From Mycolicibacterium alvei (GTDB lineage: Bacteria; Actinomycetota; Actinomycetes; Mycobacteriales; Mycobacteriaceae), in the NCBI RefSeq assembly GCF_010727325.1, contig NZ_AP022565.1, positions 2,294,001-2,358,000 on the forward strand: a stretch of 64,000 bases of DNA, written 5' to 3'. Below the pieces are notes generated by a model. That model was given only the letters and a program-made list of their open reading frames with translations. It searched no databases and had not been told where the DNA came from. The stretch's first letter is position 1, and each line of letters starts with the position of its first letter. Shown piece after piece: positions 37,290 through 46,137 of this stretch. The position numbers and the translations under genes are program-made.

Positions 37290-39659
37290 ATGATGATCAC
37301 CCACGACGCGTACCCGGTGGAACCGTGGCAGGTGCGGGAAACCCGTTTGGACCTCAACCTGATCGCTCAGTCCGAATCGCTGTTCGCGCTGTCCAACGGT
37401 CACATCGGCCTGCGCGGCAACCTCGACGAGGGCGAACCGCACGGCCTACCCGGAACGTATCTGGCCGGGTTCTTCGAGGTCCGCCCACTGCCCTACGCCG
37501 AAGCCGGGTTCGGCTACCCCGAAGCCGGGCAGACCGTCGTCGACGTCACCAACGGCAAGCTGCTGCGACTGTTGGTCGATGACGAGCCCTTCGACGTGCG
37601 CTACGGCGAACTTCTCGACCACGAGCGCACCCTGGATCTGCGGGCCGGCACCTTGACCCGCCACGCCCACTGGCGGTCCCCGGCGGGAAAAGCGATCAAG
37701 GTGCTGTCCACCCGCCTGGTGTCGTTCGCCCACCGCGGTGTCGCCGCCATCGAGTACATCGTCGAGGCGGTCGACGAATACACCCGGGTGACAGTGCAAT
37801 CCGAGCTTGTCACCAACGAGGACCAACCCGAGACCTCCGAGGATCCACGGGTCTCGGCGGTGCTCCGCCGACCACTGCAAGCCGTGCACCACGAAAACAC
37901 CGACCACAGCGCCCTTCTGGTACACCGAACCCGCGGTAGCGGACTGATGATGGTGGCCGCGATGGACCATGACGTCGAGGTGCCCGGACGCGTCGAGGTC
38001 GGCACCGACTCGCGCGACGACCTGGCCCGCACCACTGTCATCTGCGGGCTGCGACCCGGCCAGAAGCTTCGCATCGTGAAATACCTCGCCTACGGATGGT
38101 CGAGCCTGCGGTCACGTCCGGCACTGCGGGATCAAGCCGCCGGCGCCATCGCCGGTGCCCGCTACCGCGGTTGGCAGGGACTGCTGGACTCCCAGCGGGC
38201 CTACCTCGACGAGTTCTGGGACTGTGCCGACGTCGAGGTCGAGGGAGATCCGGATTGCCAGCAGGCGGTGCGGTTCGGTTTGTTCCACGTCCTGCAGGCC
38301 AGTGCCCGCACCGAGCGGCGCGCCATCGCGGGCAAAGGACTGACCGGTCCTGGTTACGACGGCCATGCCTTCTGGGACACCGAGGGTTTCGTACTGCCGG
38401 TACTGACCTACACCAAACCCCAGGCGGCGGCCGACGCGCTGCGATGGCGGGCCTCCACGCTGGACCTGGCCCGCGAGCGCGCGTCGCTCCTCGATCTGAA
38501 CGGGGCCAGTTTCCCGTGGCGCACCATCCGGGGCGAGGAATGCTCGGCCTACTGGCCCGCGGGCACCGCCGCGTGGCACATCAACGCCGATATCGCGGCC
38601 GCCTTCGAGCGCTACCGCGTTGTCACCGGCGATGACTCGCTGGAACGCGAATGCGGCCTCGTGGTGCTGGTGGACACCGCCCGGCTGTGGATGTCGCTGG
38701 GACACCATGACCGCCACGGGATCTGGCATCTGGACGGCGTCACCGGACCCGACGAATACACCGCGGTGGTGCGCGACAACGTCTTCACCAACCTGATGGC
38801 CGCCCACAACCTGCGGGTCGCCGCCGACGCCTGCATGCGACATCCCGAAGCATCCGATTCGATGGGCGTGACCACGGAGGAGACGGCGGCCTGGCGCGAC
38901 GCGGCCGACGCCGCCCACATCCCCTACGACGAGGAACTCGGCGTGCACCCACAGTGCACGGGGTTCACCACCCTGTCCGAGTGGGACTTCTCGGCCAACA
39001 CCTCCTACCCGCTGCTGCTGCACGAACCGTACGTACGGCTGTACCCGGCCCAGGTGCTCAAGCAGGCCGATCTGGTGCTGGCGATGCAATGGCAGAGCCA
39101 CGCCTTCACCCCGGAACAGAAGGCCCGCAACGTCGACTACTACGAGCGGCGCACCACCCGGGACTCGTCACTGTCGGCATGTACCCAGGCGGTGATGTGC
39201 GCGGAGGTCGGCCATCTGGAGTTGGCCCACGACTACGCCTATGAGGCCGCGGTGATCGATCTGCGCGATCTGCATCGCAACACCCGCGACGGCCTGCACA
39301 TGGCCTCGCTCGCCGGCGCATGGACGGCACTGGTGGCCGGTTTCGGCGGACTGCGCGACGACGAGGGCATCCTGTCCCTGGACCCACACCTGCCCGACGG
39401 CATCTCGTGCCTGCGGTTCCGGTTGCGGTGGAAGGGATTCCGGGTGACCGTCGACGCGCACCACGACACCGCCACCTACACCTTGCGGGACGGACCCGAC
39501 GGGGTACTGACCATCCGTCACGCCGGTGGCGAGGTGACGCTCAGAACGACCGAACCGACCACCGTCGCGATCGTTCCCCGGCATCCGCTGTTACCGCCGC
39601 CGTCCCAGCCGCCCGGGCGGGAACCGGTCCGTCGGCGAACCGGCCACACCGACCGATAA
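37290..39659 (+). CDS. GH65 glycoside phosphorylase/hydrolase (Rv3401-like)
   Basis: 789 residues with the GH65 order: N-terminal beta-sandwich, (alpha/alpha)6 barrel and C-terminal beta domain. The general acid is Glu489 in GVTGPDEYT, and [22 protein letters not shown] carries the conserved phosphate or product-binding region. GH65 members act on trehalose, maltose, kojibiose or nigerose, most by phosphorolysis to beta-glucose 1-phosphate. The adjacent beta-phosphoglucomutase supports phosphorylase activity. Which disaccharide is used cannot be told. The C-terminal [11 protein letters not shown] tail is likely disordered. Confidence 0.9.
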   Translation: MMITHDAYPVEPWQVRETRLDLNLIAQSESLFALSNGHIGLRGNLDEGEPHGLPGTYLAGFFEVRPLPYAEAGFGYPEAGQTVVDVTNGKLLRLLVDDEPFDVRYGELLDHERTLDLRAGTLTRHAHWRSPAGKAIKVLSTRLVSFAHRGVAAIEYIVEAVDEYTRVTVQSELVTNEDQPETSEDPRVSAVLRRPLQAVHHENTDHSALLVHRTRGSGLMMVAAMDHDVEVPGRVEVGTDSRDDLARTTVICGLRPGQKLRIVKYLAYGWSSLRSRPALRDQAAGAIAGARYRGWQGLLDSQRAYLDEFWDCADVEVEGDPDCQQAVRFGLFHVLQASARTERRAIAGKGLTGPGYDGHAFWDTEGFVLPVLTYTKPQAAADALRWRASTLDLARERASLLDLNGASFPWRTIRGEECSAYWPAGTAAWHINADIAAAFERYRVVTGDDSLERECGLVVLVDTARLWMSLGHHDRHGIWHLDGVTGPDEYTAVVRDNVFTNLMAAHNLRVAADACMRHPEASDSMGVTTEETAAWRDAADAAHIPYDEELGVHPQCTGFTTLSEWDFSANTSYPLLLHEPYVRLYPAQVLKQADLVLAMQWQSHAFTPEQKARNVDYYERRTTRDSSLSACTQAVMCAEVGHLELAHDYAYEAAVIDLRDLHRNTRDGLHMASLAGAWTALVAGFGGLRDDEGILSLDPHLPDGISCLRFRLRWKGFRVTVDAHHDTATYTLRDGPDGVLTIRHAGGEVTLRTTEPTTVAIVPRHPLLPPPSQPPGREPVRRRTGHTDR

Positions 39660-39676
39660 GGGGGATCGTCCGACCA

Positions 39677-39704
39677 GGTTTGGGCCCTGAACGTCGCGGG
39701 GTAC
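39677..39704 (+). promoter_or_regulatory. SigF-type promoter of the catalase gene
   Basis: GGTTT (39677-39681), a 17-base spacer and GGGTAC (39699-39704) match the mycobacterial SigF consensus GGWWT-N16/17-GGGTA. The box ends 71 bases before the catalase start, leaving a normal leader. It implies general-stress or stationary-phase control. Confidence 0.7.
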
Positions 39705-39775
39705 CCGGCTCCCATACGTCTCAGCGGTTTCGTCGTGCGCGGCGTTCTCCGCTGAACAGCGAAAGGAGCGACGGA

Positions 39776-41230
39776 GTGACCGGTACCCAGCCCAAGCCGA
39801 CAACCACCGACGCCGGAATTCCGGTGTACAGCGATGAGCATTCGTTGACGATCGGTCCGGATGGTCCGATCCTGCTGCAGGACCACTACCTGATCGAGCA
39901 GATGGCGATGTTCAACCGGGAGCGCATCCCCGAGCGCCAACCGCACGCCAAGGGTGGGGGCGCATTCGGCCACTTCGAGGTGACCCACGACGTCAGCGCC
40001 TACACCAAGGCCGCGGTGTTCCAGCCGGGCGTCAAAACCGAGACCCTCAACCGGTTTTCCACCGTGGCCGGTGAGCGCGGCAGCCCCGACACCTGGCGGG
40101 ATCCCCGCGGCTTCGCCACGAAGTTCTACACGACCGACGGCAACTTCGACCTGGTCGGCAACAACACCCCGGTGTTCTTCATGCGCGACCCGTTGAAGTT
40201 CCAGCACTTCATCCGGTCCCAGAAACGACGTGCGGCCAACAACCTGCGCGACAACGACATGCAGTGGGATTTCTGGACCCTGTCTCCCGAATCCGCGCAT
40301 CAGGTGACGTGGCTGATGGGCGATCGCGGTATCCCCCGCGACTGGCGCCACATGAACGGCTACTCCAGCCATACCTACAGCTGGATCAACGCCGCCGGTG
40401 AGATCTTCTGGGTGAAGTACCACTTCAAGACCGACCAGGGCGTCGAGTTCCTCACCCAGGAAGAGGGTGACGAGCTGGCCGGCATCGACGGCGATGCCCA
40501 CCAGCGCGATCTGTACGACGCGATCGAGCGCGGTGAGTTCCCGACGTGGTCACTGAAGGTGCAGATCATGCCGTTCGAGGAGGCCAAGGACTATCGGTTC
40601 AACCCGTTCGACCTGACCAAGGTGTGGCCGCACGGTGACTATCCGCTGATCGACGTCGGCACCCTGCATCTGGACCGCAACGTCGAGGACTACCACGCCG
40701 AGATGGAACAGGCCGCGTTCGAACCGAACAACCGGGTGCCCGGCACCGGCCTGAGCCCGGACAAGATGCTGTTGGCCCGTGACTTCGCCTACGCCGACGC
40801 CCACCGTCACCGGCTCGGCAGCAACTACAAGCAGATCCCGGTCAACGCGCCGAAGGTAGAGGTGAACAGCTACTCGAAAGACGGCGCGATGCGGATCAAG
40901 AATGTGTCCGACCCGGTCTACGCCCCGAATTCCTACGGCGGTCCGCAGGCCGATCCGGCCCGCACCGCCGAATCACTGTGGCACGCCGACGGCGACATGG
41001 TTCGCGCCGCCTACACGTTGCACGCCGAGGACGACGACTGGGGCCAGGCCGGAACGATGGTGCGGGACGTGCTCGACGACGCAGCGCGCGCCCGATTGGT
41101 CTCCAACATCGCCGGGCACCTGTCGAAGGGGGTCTCCGAGCACGTACTGGAACGGGCCTTCGAATACTGGAAGAACGTCGACAAACAACTCGGTGAGAAA
41201 GTCGAGTCGTCAGTCCGCAATGGTGACTGA
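39776..41230 (+). CDS. katA: Monofunctional heme catalase, small-subunit clade 3
   Basis: 484 residues. The distal catalytic His57 lies in [13 protein letters not shown], the Asn in [10 protein letters not shown], and the proximal heme-ligand Tyr339 in [15 protein letters not shown]. The size fits clade 3 small catalases that bind NADPH. It degrades hydrogen peroxide in the cytoplasm. The GTG start at 39776 follows GAAAGGAGCG; a longer frame that opens upstream is an artefact of the GH65 gene. A SigF-type promoter lies upstream. The 3' end overlaps convergent TetR by 21 bases. This catalase is absent from the M. tuberculosis locus as I recall it. Confidence 0.93.
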   Translation: MTGTQPKPTTTDAGIPVYSDEHSLTIGPDGPILLQDHYLIEQMAMFNRERIPERQPHAKGGGAFGHFEVTHDVSAYTKAAVFQPGVKTETLNRFSTVAGERGSPDTWRDPRGFATKFYTTDGNFDLVGNNTPVFFMRDPLKFQHFIRSQKRRAANNLRDNDMQWDFWTLSPESAHQVTWLMGDRGIPRDWRHMNGYSSHTYSWINAAGEIFWVKYHFKTDQGVEFLTQEEGDELAGIDGDAHQRDLYDAIERGEFPTWSLKVQIMPFEEAKDYRFNPFDLTKVWPHGDYPLIDVGTLHLDRNVEDYHAEMEQAAFEPNNRVPGTGLSPDKMLLARDFAYADAHRHRLGSNYKQIPVNAPKVEVNSYSKDGAMRIKNVSDPVYAPNSYGGPQADPARTAESLWHADGDMVRAAYTLHAEDDDWGQAGTMVRDVLDDAARARLVSNIAGHLSKGVSEHVLERAFEYWKNVDKQLGEKVESSVRNGD

Positions 41231-41812
41231 CTGAGCCGCGGCGGCGCCGGGTTCGAGGATCCGTGCGATCTCGGCGCCGACCGCCGCGCGCGCCTCGCCG
41301 TCGTCGATCGCGTCCAGTCCGGCCGCCGACTTCAGGAACGGCTCGAACAGCCGCCAACCCAGTTGCAGGGCAACGGCGTTGGCCACCGCAAGACGTCCGC
41401 TGCGCTCATCGTCGAAACGCGGCAGGACCTGCTCGAGCAGCCTCGTGACGCCCGGAAACCGGGTCTGCAGTTGGCCGATCGGGTAGCCGTCGAGCAGCGC
41501 CCTGGCCATCAACCGCATGTGTTGGTCCATGGCCCGCTCGATCTCGTCGGGGCGGCCGTTCTCGTCCAACAGCGCGGTGAGCCGGGCACCGAGATGTTCG
41601 AGTACGGCTCCGACCAACTGCTCTTTGGTACCGAAGTGCCGGTAGATCAGCCCATGGTTGACCTTGGACTCGGCCGCGATGTCACGGATCGACGTGGCCG
41701 CAGGCCCCCGCTCGGCGAACAATTCGGCCGCGGCCGACAGTGCGGCCGCGACCACCTCGTCCCTGCCCACCGGACCGGCCACGTCCTTGCCCGGTGGCGT
41801 CGGTGTAGTCAT
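41210..41812 (-). CDS. TetR-family repressor (Rv3405c-like)
   Basis: 200 residues with a TetR HTH near 30-75 ([29 protein letters not shown]) and a ligand domain. It diverges from the TauD-type dioxygenase gene, and two near-identical palindromes lie between them, one over its own ATG. It therefore most likely represses both itself and the dioxygenase. This matches the reported role of Rv3405c as repressor of Rv3406. No ribosome site is seen upstream, so translation may be leaderless. Confidence 0.9.
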   Translation of the reverse strand: MTTPTPPGKDVAGPVGRDEVVAAALSAAAELFAERGPAATSIRDIAAESKVNHGLIYRHFGTKEQLVGAVLEHLGARLTALLDENGRPDEIERAMDQHMRLMARALLDGYPIGQLQTRFPGVTRLLEQVLPRFDDERSGRLAVANAVALQLGWRLFEPFLKSAAGLDAIDDGEARAAVGAEIARILEPGAAAAQSVTIAD

Positions 41813-41821
41813 GTGGCTACA
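41804..41821. promoter_or_regulatory. Operator 1 of the TetR/dioxygenase pair
   Basis: TGTAGTCATGTGGCTACA is an 18-bp inverted repeat with one mismatched pair. It overlaps the TetR start codon (41810-41812), so binding would block its own transcription. Same core as operator 2 at 41838. Confidence 0.8.
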
Positions 41822-41837
41822 CTAGCTCACATACCGA

Positions 41838-41855
41838 TGTAGTCACTTGACTACA
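41838..41855. promoter_or_regulatory. Operator 2 of the TetR/dioxygenase pair
   Basis: TGTAGTCACTTGACTACA is a perfect inverted repeat (8-bp arms, CT spacer), 34 bases centre to centre from operator 1. It lies 30 bases before the dioxygenase ATG. Confidence 0.85.
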
Positions 41856-41885
41856 GTGACCTCGACCAGCCCAAAGGACAAGCCG

Positions 41886-42797
41886 ATGACCACTCTTGCC
41901 GCCCCTCGCCTCACCGTCAGCAAGCTGGGCAGTCGCATCGGCGCCCGCATCGAGGGCGTGCAACTGAGCGGGGATCTCGACGAAGGCACGGTCGCCGAGA
42001 TCCGGCGCGCACTGCTCGAGCACAAGGTCGTCTTCTTCGGCGGTCAGCACGATCTCACCGACGAACGGCAGCACGCCTTCGCGCGACTTCTCGGCAAGCC
42101 CGTCGGTCACCACGCGCTCAAGCAGTCCGTCGCGCAAGGTCAAGCCCCGCTCATCACACCGCTCGACTCCGAGTACGCGAAGGCCACCCGCTGGCACACC
42201 GACGTCACGTTCATGCCCGACTACCCGGCCATCTCGATCCTGCGGGCCGTGACGCTGCCCGAATACGGCGGATCCACCATGTGGGCCTCCACCGCGGCGG
42301 CCTACGACCGGTTGCCCGCTCCGCTCAAGGCCCTCACCGAAAACCTCTGGGCCGTCCACAGCAACCGCTTCGACTACGCGGCGGCACCCGTCGCCGCACT
42401 GAGCGAAGAACAGCAACAGATGCGGGCCGCGTTCGAAAAGCCCGATTTCCGCACCGAACACCCAGTCGTGCGGGTACATCCGGAGACCGGTGAGCGCACG
42501 CTGGTGGCCGGAGACTTCACCCGCGGCTTCCTCGGCCTGGACAGCCATGAGTCCGCGACCCTGCTGGAGTTGTTGCAGCGTCGGATCACCATGCCGGAGA
42601 ACACGGTTCGCTGGAACTGGACCCCGGGCGACGTCGCGATGTGGGACAACCGGGCCACCCAGCACCGCGCCGTCGACGACTACGACGACCAGCGCCGCCT
42701 GATGCACCGCGTGACGCTGGCCGGCGACGTCCCCGTCGACATCCACGGACAGCCGAGCCGACCGCTCGCGGATGCCGCACTGCTCCGGGCGGTCTGA
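41886..42797 (+). CDS. Fe(II)/2-oxoglutarate-dependent TauD/AtsK-type alkylsulfatase (Rv3406-like)
   Basis: 303 residues of the TauD fold with facial triad His104-x-Asp106 (WHTD) and His260 (ATQHRAV), and 2-oxoglutarate-binding Arg275 (LMHRV). M. tuberculosis Rv3406 is a type II alkylsulfatase that releases sulfate from alkyl sulfates and can inactivate certain prodrugs. The length and residues match. The start is ATG 41886, after AAAGGA; a TTG at 41847 lies inside the operator and is unlikely. It is under the divergent TetR. Confidence 0.92.
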   Translation: MTTLAAPRLTVSKLGSRIGARIEGVQLSGDLDEGTVAEIRRALLEHKVVFFGGQHDLTDERQHAFARLLGKPVGHHALKQSVAQGQAPLITPLDSEYAKATRWHTDVTFMPDYPAISILRAVTLPEYGGSTMWASTAAAYDRLPAPLKALTENLWAVHSNRFDYAAAPVAALSEEQQQMRAAFEKPDFRTEHPVVRVHPETGERTLVAGDFTRGFLGLDSHESATLLELLQRRITMPENTVRWNWTPGDVAMWDNRATQHRAVDDYDDQRRLMHRVTLAGDVPVDIHGQPSRPLADAALLRAV

Positions 42798-42798
42798 C

Positions 42799-44766
42799 TC
42801 ACATCCTGATCGCCGGCATCAGCCTGGTCATGTTCCACAGCCGGTTCCGTCGCGCCGACAGCGACGAGATGGTCAGCGCACCCACCCAGATCACCACGAG
42901 CGTGATGATCGCCTGCCAGAGTCGGTGGTCGATGCCGCCCAGGATGAGCTGGCGTAATCCGTTGACGCCGTAGGTCATCGGATCGTAGTCGTGGAACATC
43001 TGGAACGGTCGTGACGTGGTCTCCACCGGGTACATCCCGCCCGCGCTGACCAACTGCAGCATCAACAGGGCCATCAGCAGCACCCGACCCACCGCGGGGC
43101 CGACGAGGGCGGTGACCGCTTGGGTCGCGGCCACGAAACTGCATGACACCAGCATCATGAAGCCCAGCATGGCGACCGGATGCACCACGTGCATGCCGAG
43201 GGCGAACCGCACCACGCAGTACAGGATGATCGCCTGGAACACCCCGATGATCACCGCGGGCAGGTAGCTGGCGAGCACCACCCGGATCGCCGGGACCTCC
43301 GCGGCAATCGGCCGGTTCTGCAACGGACGCAACACCATCCACAGCACCAGCGCACCGAAGAACAGCGCGAGTGTGATGAAGAACGGCGCCATCCCGGTGC
43401 CGAAGTTGGGTGCGGCGTTCTCGGCCGAGTTCTGCAGGTGAACCGGGCCGCCGATGGTGTCGGCGATCGCCTCCTTCTGCGCGGGAGTCCATTTCGGTAC
43501 CTGGCCGGCACCGTCGGCGAGCTTGGTGGCCAACTCGGCCGATCCGCCTCGCAACTGGGCGGTGCCAGATTTCAGCTGACCGGCACCCGTGTCGAGTTTT
43601 GCTATGCCACTGGCCAATTCGGCGTTGCCGGTGGCCAGTTTCCGGGCTCCCCCACGCAGCTGGTTCAGCTTGGCATTGAGGTCGGAGTTCTTGCTGCCCA
43701 CCTGATCGAGCGCAGAGTTCAACGGGCTGCCGGGGTTACGCAGCGACGAGGTCATCGAGATGGCCGCGTTCTCGGCGTCGGTGAGTTGCCGACGGATCTG
43801 CGGGGTGAATTGGTGGGCCCGAAGGTCATCCGCCACACCGCGCAGGGTTCCGGCGGCATTGTTGGCGATCGGATCGGGACTGGTCGACAGCTGGTCGATC
43901 ACCGAGGTCAGCGCTGCCGCGGCGGAGTCCTGCGCTCCGGTGAGGGCACCGATCTGGTCGTTGGCCTGCCGCAGCGCGGCGGTGCCGTCTTCCAGTTTCT
44001 GTGTCTCGCCACCGATCTTCGACAGTGCCGAGGTGACCGCGACCAGCGGATCGGTGGCCTTGTTGATCTCCACCGAGAGCTGCTCGGCGCCGGTGGCCAG
44101 CTGCGCCGATCCGGACCGCGCAGTGTGCAGCCCGGCGGCCAGCCGGCCGGCTCCGTCGTCGACTTTCACTGCGCCGGCGGCAAGTTGGGCCGCGCCGTCG
44201 GCGGCCTGCTTGATCCCGGCGCCGGAGCTGACCACCACGGAGAGCACCTGGTTGACCGCCTGGCCCGAGATCCGCGTCGACACCGCGTTGAGCACCTGGT
44301 CGATCGCGGTGCGGCCGATGTTCGACGAGATGTAGTTGTTGGCGTCGTTGTAGACCGCGTTCAGGTTGGCCTGCTCGGGGTTTCCGGTCAGCGGTGAGGC
44401 GATGGCCTCGCTGAAGTCCGGCGGCAGCTCGAGCATGAAGTAGTACGTGCCGTGCTCGACGCCGTTGCGGGCCTCGTCCTCGTCCACCACATGCCAGTTC
44501 AGGCCGGCGTCGTCGGTCAGGCTCTTGGCGATCTCGGTGCCGACGTTGACGTGTTGTCCCGACACCACCGCACCCCGGTCCGAATTGACCAGTGCCACCG
44601 GCATTTTGTCGACCTGACCGAAGGGGTCCCAGTAGGCCCACAGATACAGCGCACCGTACACCAGCGGGAGCAGCATCAGCACCACGATCGCGGCCCGGGT
44701 CATCCGGCTGCGGCCGAAGCGTTTGATCTCCGAGCCCGCAACCAGGTCGGTGAGTCCAGCCAACAT
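42799..44766 (-). CDS. YhgE/Pip-type ABC-2 membrane exporter with coiled extracellular domain
   Basis: 655 residues. One N-terminal helix (AIVVLMLLPLVYGALYLWAY) precedes a ~450-residue outer region with phage-infection-protein-like features: DADGAAQLAAGA-type heptads with repeated G-A-x-x-L units over ~190-450. About five C-terminal helices of the ABC-2 type follow (FFITLALFFGALVLWMV and onward). YhgE/Pip proteins are exporter or phage-receptor-like membrane proteins. One base separates its start from the stop of the degenerate ABC ATPase gene. The two and the divergent TetR at 45502 form one locus. Substrate is unknown. Confidence 0.85.
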   Translation of the reverse strand: MLAGLTDLVAGSEIKRFGRSRMTRAAIVVLMLLPLVYGALYLWAYWDPFGQVDKMPVALVNSDRGAVVSGQHVNVGTEIAKSLTDDAGLNWHVVDEDEARNGVEHGTYYFMLELPPDFSEAIASPLTGNPEQANLNAVYNDANNYISSNIGRTAIDQVLNAVSTRISGQAVNQVLSVVVSSGAGIKQAADGAAQLAAGAVKVDDGAGRLAAGLHTARSGSAQLATGAEQLSVEINKATDPLVAVTSALSKIGGETQKLEDGTAALRQANDQIGALTGAQDSAAAALTSVIDQLSTSPDPIANNAAGTLRGVADDLRAHQFTPQIRRQLTDAENAAISMTSSLRNPGSPLNSALDQVGSKNSDLNAKLNQLRGGARKLATGNAELASGIAKLDTGAGQLKSGTAQLRGGSAELATKLADGAGQVPKWTPAQKEAIADTIGGPVHLQNSAENAAPNFGTGMAPFFITLALFFGALVLWMVLRPLQNRPIAAEVPAIRVVLASYLPAVIIGVFQAIILYCVVRFALGMHVVHPVAMLGFMMLVSCSFVAATQAVTALVGPAVGRVLLMALLMLQLVSAGGMYPVETTSRPFQMFHDYDPMTYGVNGLRQLILGGIDHRLWQAIITLVVIWVGALTISSLSARRNRLWNMTRLMPAIRM

Positions 44767-44767
44767 G

Positions 44768-45442
44768 TCAGTTCTTTCCCGTCAGGACGCGGTGATCGTG
44801 CAAACCGTGGTCAGGAGCATCGTGGCCGAGCGGATTGGTCACTCCGACAACGACACTGCGCTGCGTGGAGATGGCGCCGAGTCGCTCGACCGCGATCGCG
44901 CGACGGCAGTGGTCCCGCACCTGCTCGAGGTCACCGACCACGAGGATGGGGCGATTCGAGAACAACGCCAGGGTGACCTTCAGCAGGAACAGGTCGAGGT
45001 CGGACAGTTCGCTGATGTAGGTGTCGGGTTCGGGTGGCGTCAGGTCGCCGAACACCTCCTCTAGGGCGGAGTCGCCGGATTCGGCCGGCACCCGTCGATA
45101 CCACGGGGCCAGCCAGCGGCGCTGCTCGGCGAGCACCGTGCGGACGGTGACCGAATCCTCGAGTTCGTCGATGTCGGCGAAGGCCGCGATCGCGCAGTGT
45201 CGGCGGATGTCTCGCGGCCGAGTCCGGCCACACACGGTCACGGTGCCGTGGGTGGGCGCCAGGCGGCCGGCCAGCGTCAACAGCAGCGCGGTCTGACCCC
45301 ACCCCCCGGGCATCTGAATGGCGTGAAAACCGGGCGTGAGCTCCAGGTCGATCTCCGAGAACAGCGGGCCGTGCTCACCGTCGACGCCGAGTCCGGTCGT
45401 GGCGATCTGCGGCGCGCTCTCCGCGCCGTCCTCGTCTTCCAT
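44768..45442 (-). CDS. ABC-ATPase-like protein with degenerate nucleotide-binding motifs
   Basis: 224 residues aligning to an ABC ATPase in order and length, but the key motifs are eroded. Walker A reads MPGGWGQTALLL without the Lys, the signature is SELSDLDLFLLK instead of LSGGQ, and Walker B is ILVVGDLEQVRD with no Asp-Glu pair after the hydrophobic run. A D-loop-like region and H-loop are not clear. Hydrolysis is unlikely. It precedes the YhgE-like exporter gene by one base and probably binds it as a non-catalytic subunit. The frame is open and codon use normal, so it is not a decayed pseudogene. Confidence 0.78.
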   Translation of the reverse strand: MEDEDGAESAPQIATTGLGVDGEHGPLFSEIDLELTPGFHAIQMPGGWGQTALLLTLAGRLAPTHGTVTVCGRTRPRDIRRHCAIAAFADIDELEDSVTVRTVLAEQRRWLAPWYRRVPAESGDSALEEVFGDLTPPEPDTYISELSDLDLFLLKVTLALFSNRPILVVGDLEQVRDHCRRAIAVERLGAISTQRSVVVGVTNPLGHDAPDHGLHDHRVLTGKN

Positions 45443-45455
45443 CTCCGACCTTTCG

Positions 45456-45491
45456 ATACTCGTCGGTATCCAATTGGATACTGGCGAGTAT
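45456..45491. promoter_or_regulatory. 36-bp palindrome between exporter operon and TetR gene
   Basis: Arms ATACTCGTCGGTATCC (45456-45471) and GGATACTGGCGAGTAT (45476-45491) around AATT pair at 14 of 16 positions. It fills the space between the divergent ATPase-like gene (start 45442) and the TetR gene (45502). This is larger than one TetR dimer site, so two dimers may bind back to back, as seen for QacR-like repressors. Confidence 0.85.
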
Positions 45492-45501
45492 TGTGTTGGT
45501 C

Positions 45502-46137
45502 ATGGCTGCTGTCAAACCGGCACGTACCCGCCCCACGCGCGACGAGGTTCGCGACCGGATCCTGGATGCCGCGCTGACGGTGTTCGCCGCAGAAGGCTTC
45601 GCCGGCGCCACCATCGACGCCATCGGTCAGGCCGCGGGATTCACCAAAGGCGCGGTGTATTCCAACTTCGAATCCAAGGACGAGTTGTTCCTGGCCCTGC
45701 TGGACCGGCAGTTCGAGAGCCGCGGCGCCCTCATCGCCACCGCGCTCGACAGTGGGCACGGCGACACCGCCGCGATCGCCGCGGCACTGAGTCGCGCAAC
45801 GCTGGAGTCAATCCACGATCAGACGGAGTACCAGATCGTGCTGATCGAGTACTGGCTGCGCGCGGTACGCGATCCCCAACTGCGCGAACGCCTGGTCGCC
45901 CGCCGTCGCGCGGCCGCCGATCAAGCCCTGCGCATCGTCGAACAGGCCGGCACGTCGCTACCCGGCAGACAGCTGTCGGCACTCGCGCAGTTGGTCGTCA
46001 CGATCAGCTCCGGCATCGCCTCCGAGGAGGTGCTCCAACCGGGCACGGTGGACGTCGACACGTTGACCCGGCTGTTCGAGGCCCTGTTGGAATCCGCCCC
46101 CGGCGGGCAGAGACCGCTCGCTAGCCGCCCGAGTTGA
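45502..46137 (+). CDS. TetR-family regulator of the YhgE-like exporter locus
   Basis: 211 residues with a TetR HTH near residues 30-70 (GATIDAIGQAAGFTKGAVYSNFESKDELFLALL) and a helical ligand domain. It diverges from the exporter operon, and the palindrome at 45456-45491 separates them. Autoregulation and repression of the exporter are the natural reading. The ATG at 45502 is chosen over an upstream TTG in frame. The 3' end overlaps convergent choD by 17 bases. Confidence 0.87.
   Translation: MAAVKPARTRPTRDEVRDRILDAALTVFAAEGFAGATIDAIGQAAGFTKGAVYSNFESKDELFLALLDRQFESRGALIATALDSGHGDTAAIAAALSRATLESIHDQTEYQIVLIEYWLRAVRDPQLRERLVARRRAAADQALRIVEQAGTSLPGRQLSALAQLVVTISSGIASEEVLQPGTVDVDTLTRLFEALLESAPGGQRPLASRPS

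Noticed and set aside
39320..39775. Long N-terminal extension of catalase
   Set aside because: Out-of-phase reading of the GH65 gene; the GTG at 39776 follows a good ribosome site and the SigF-type promoter.
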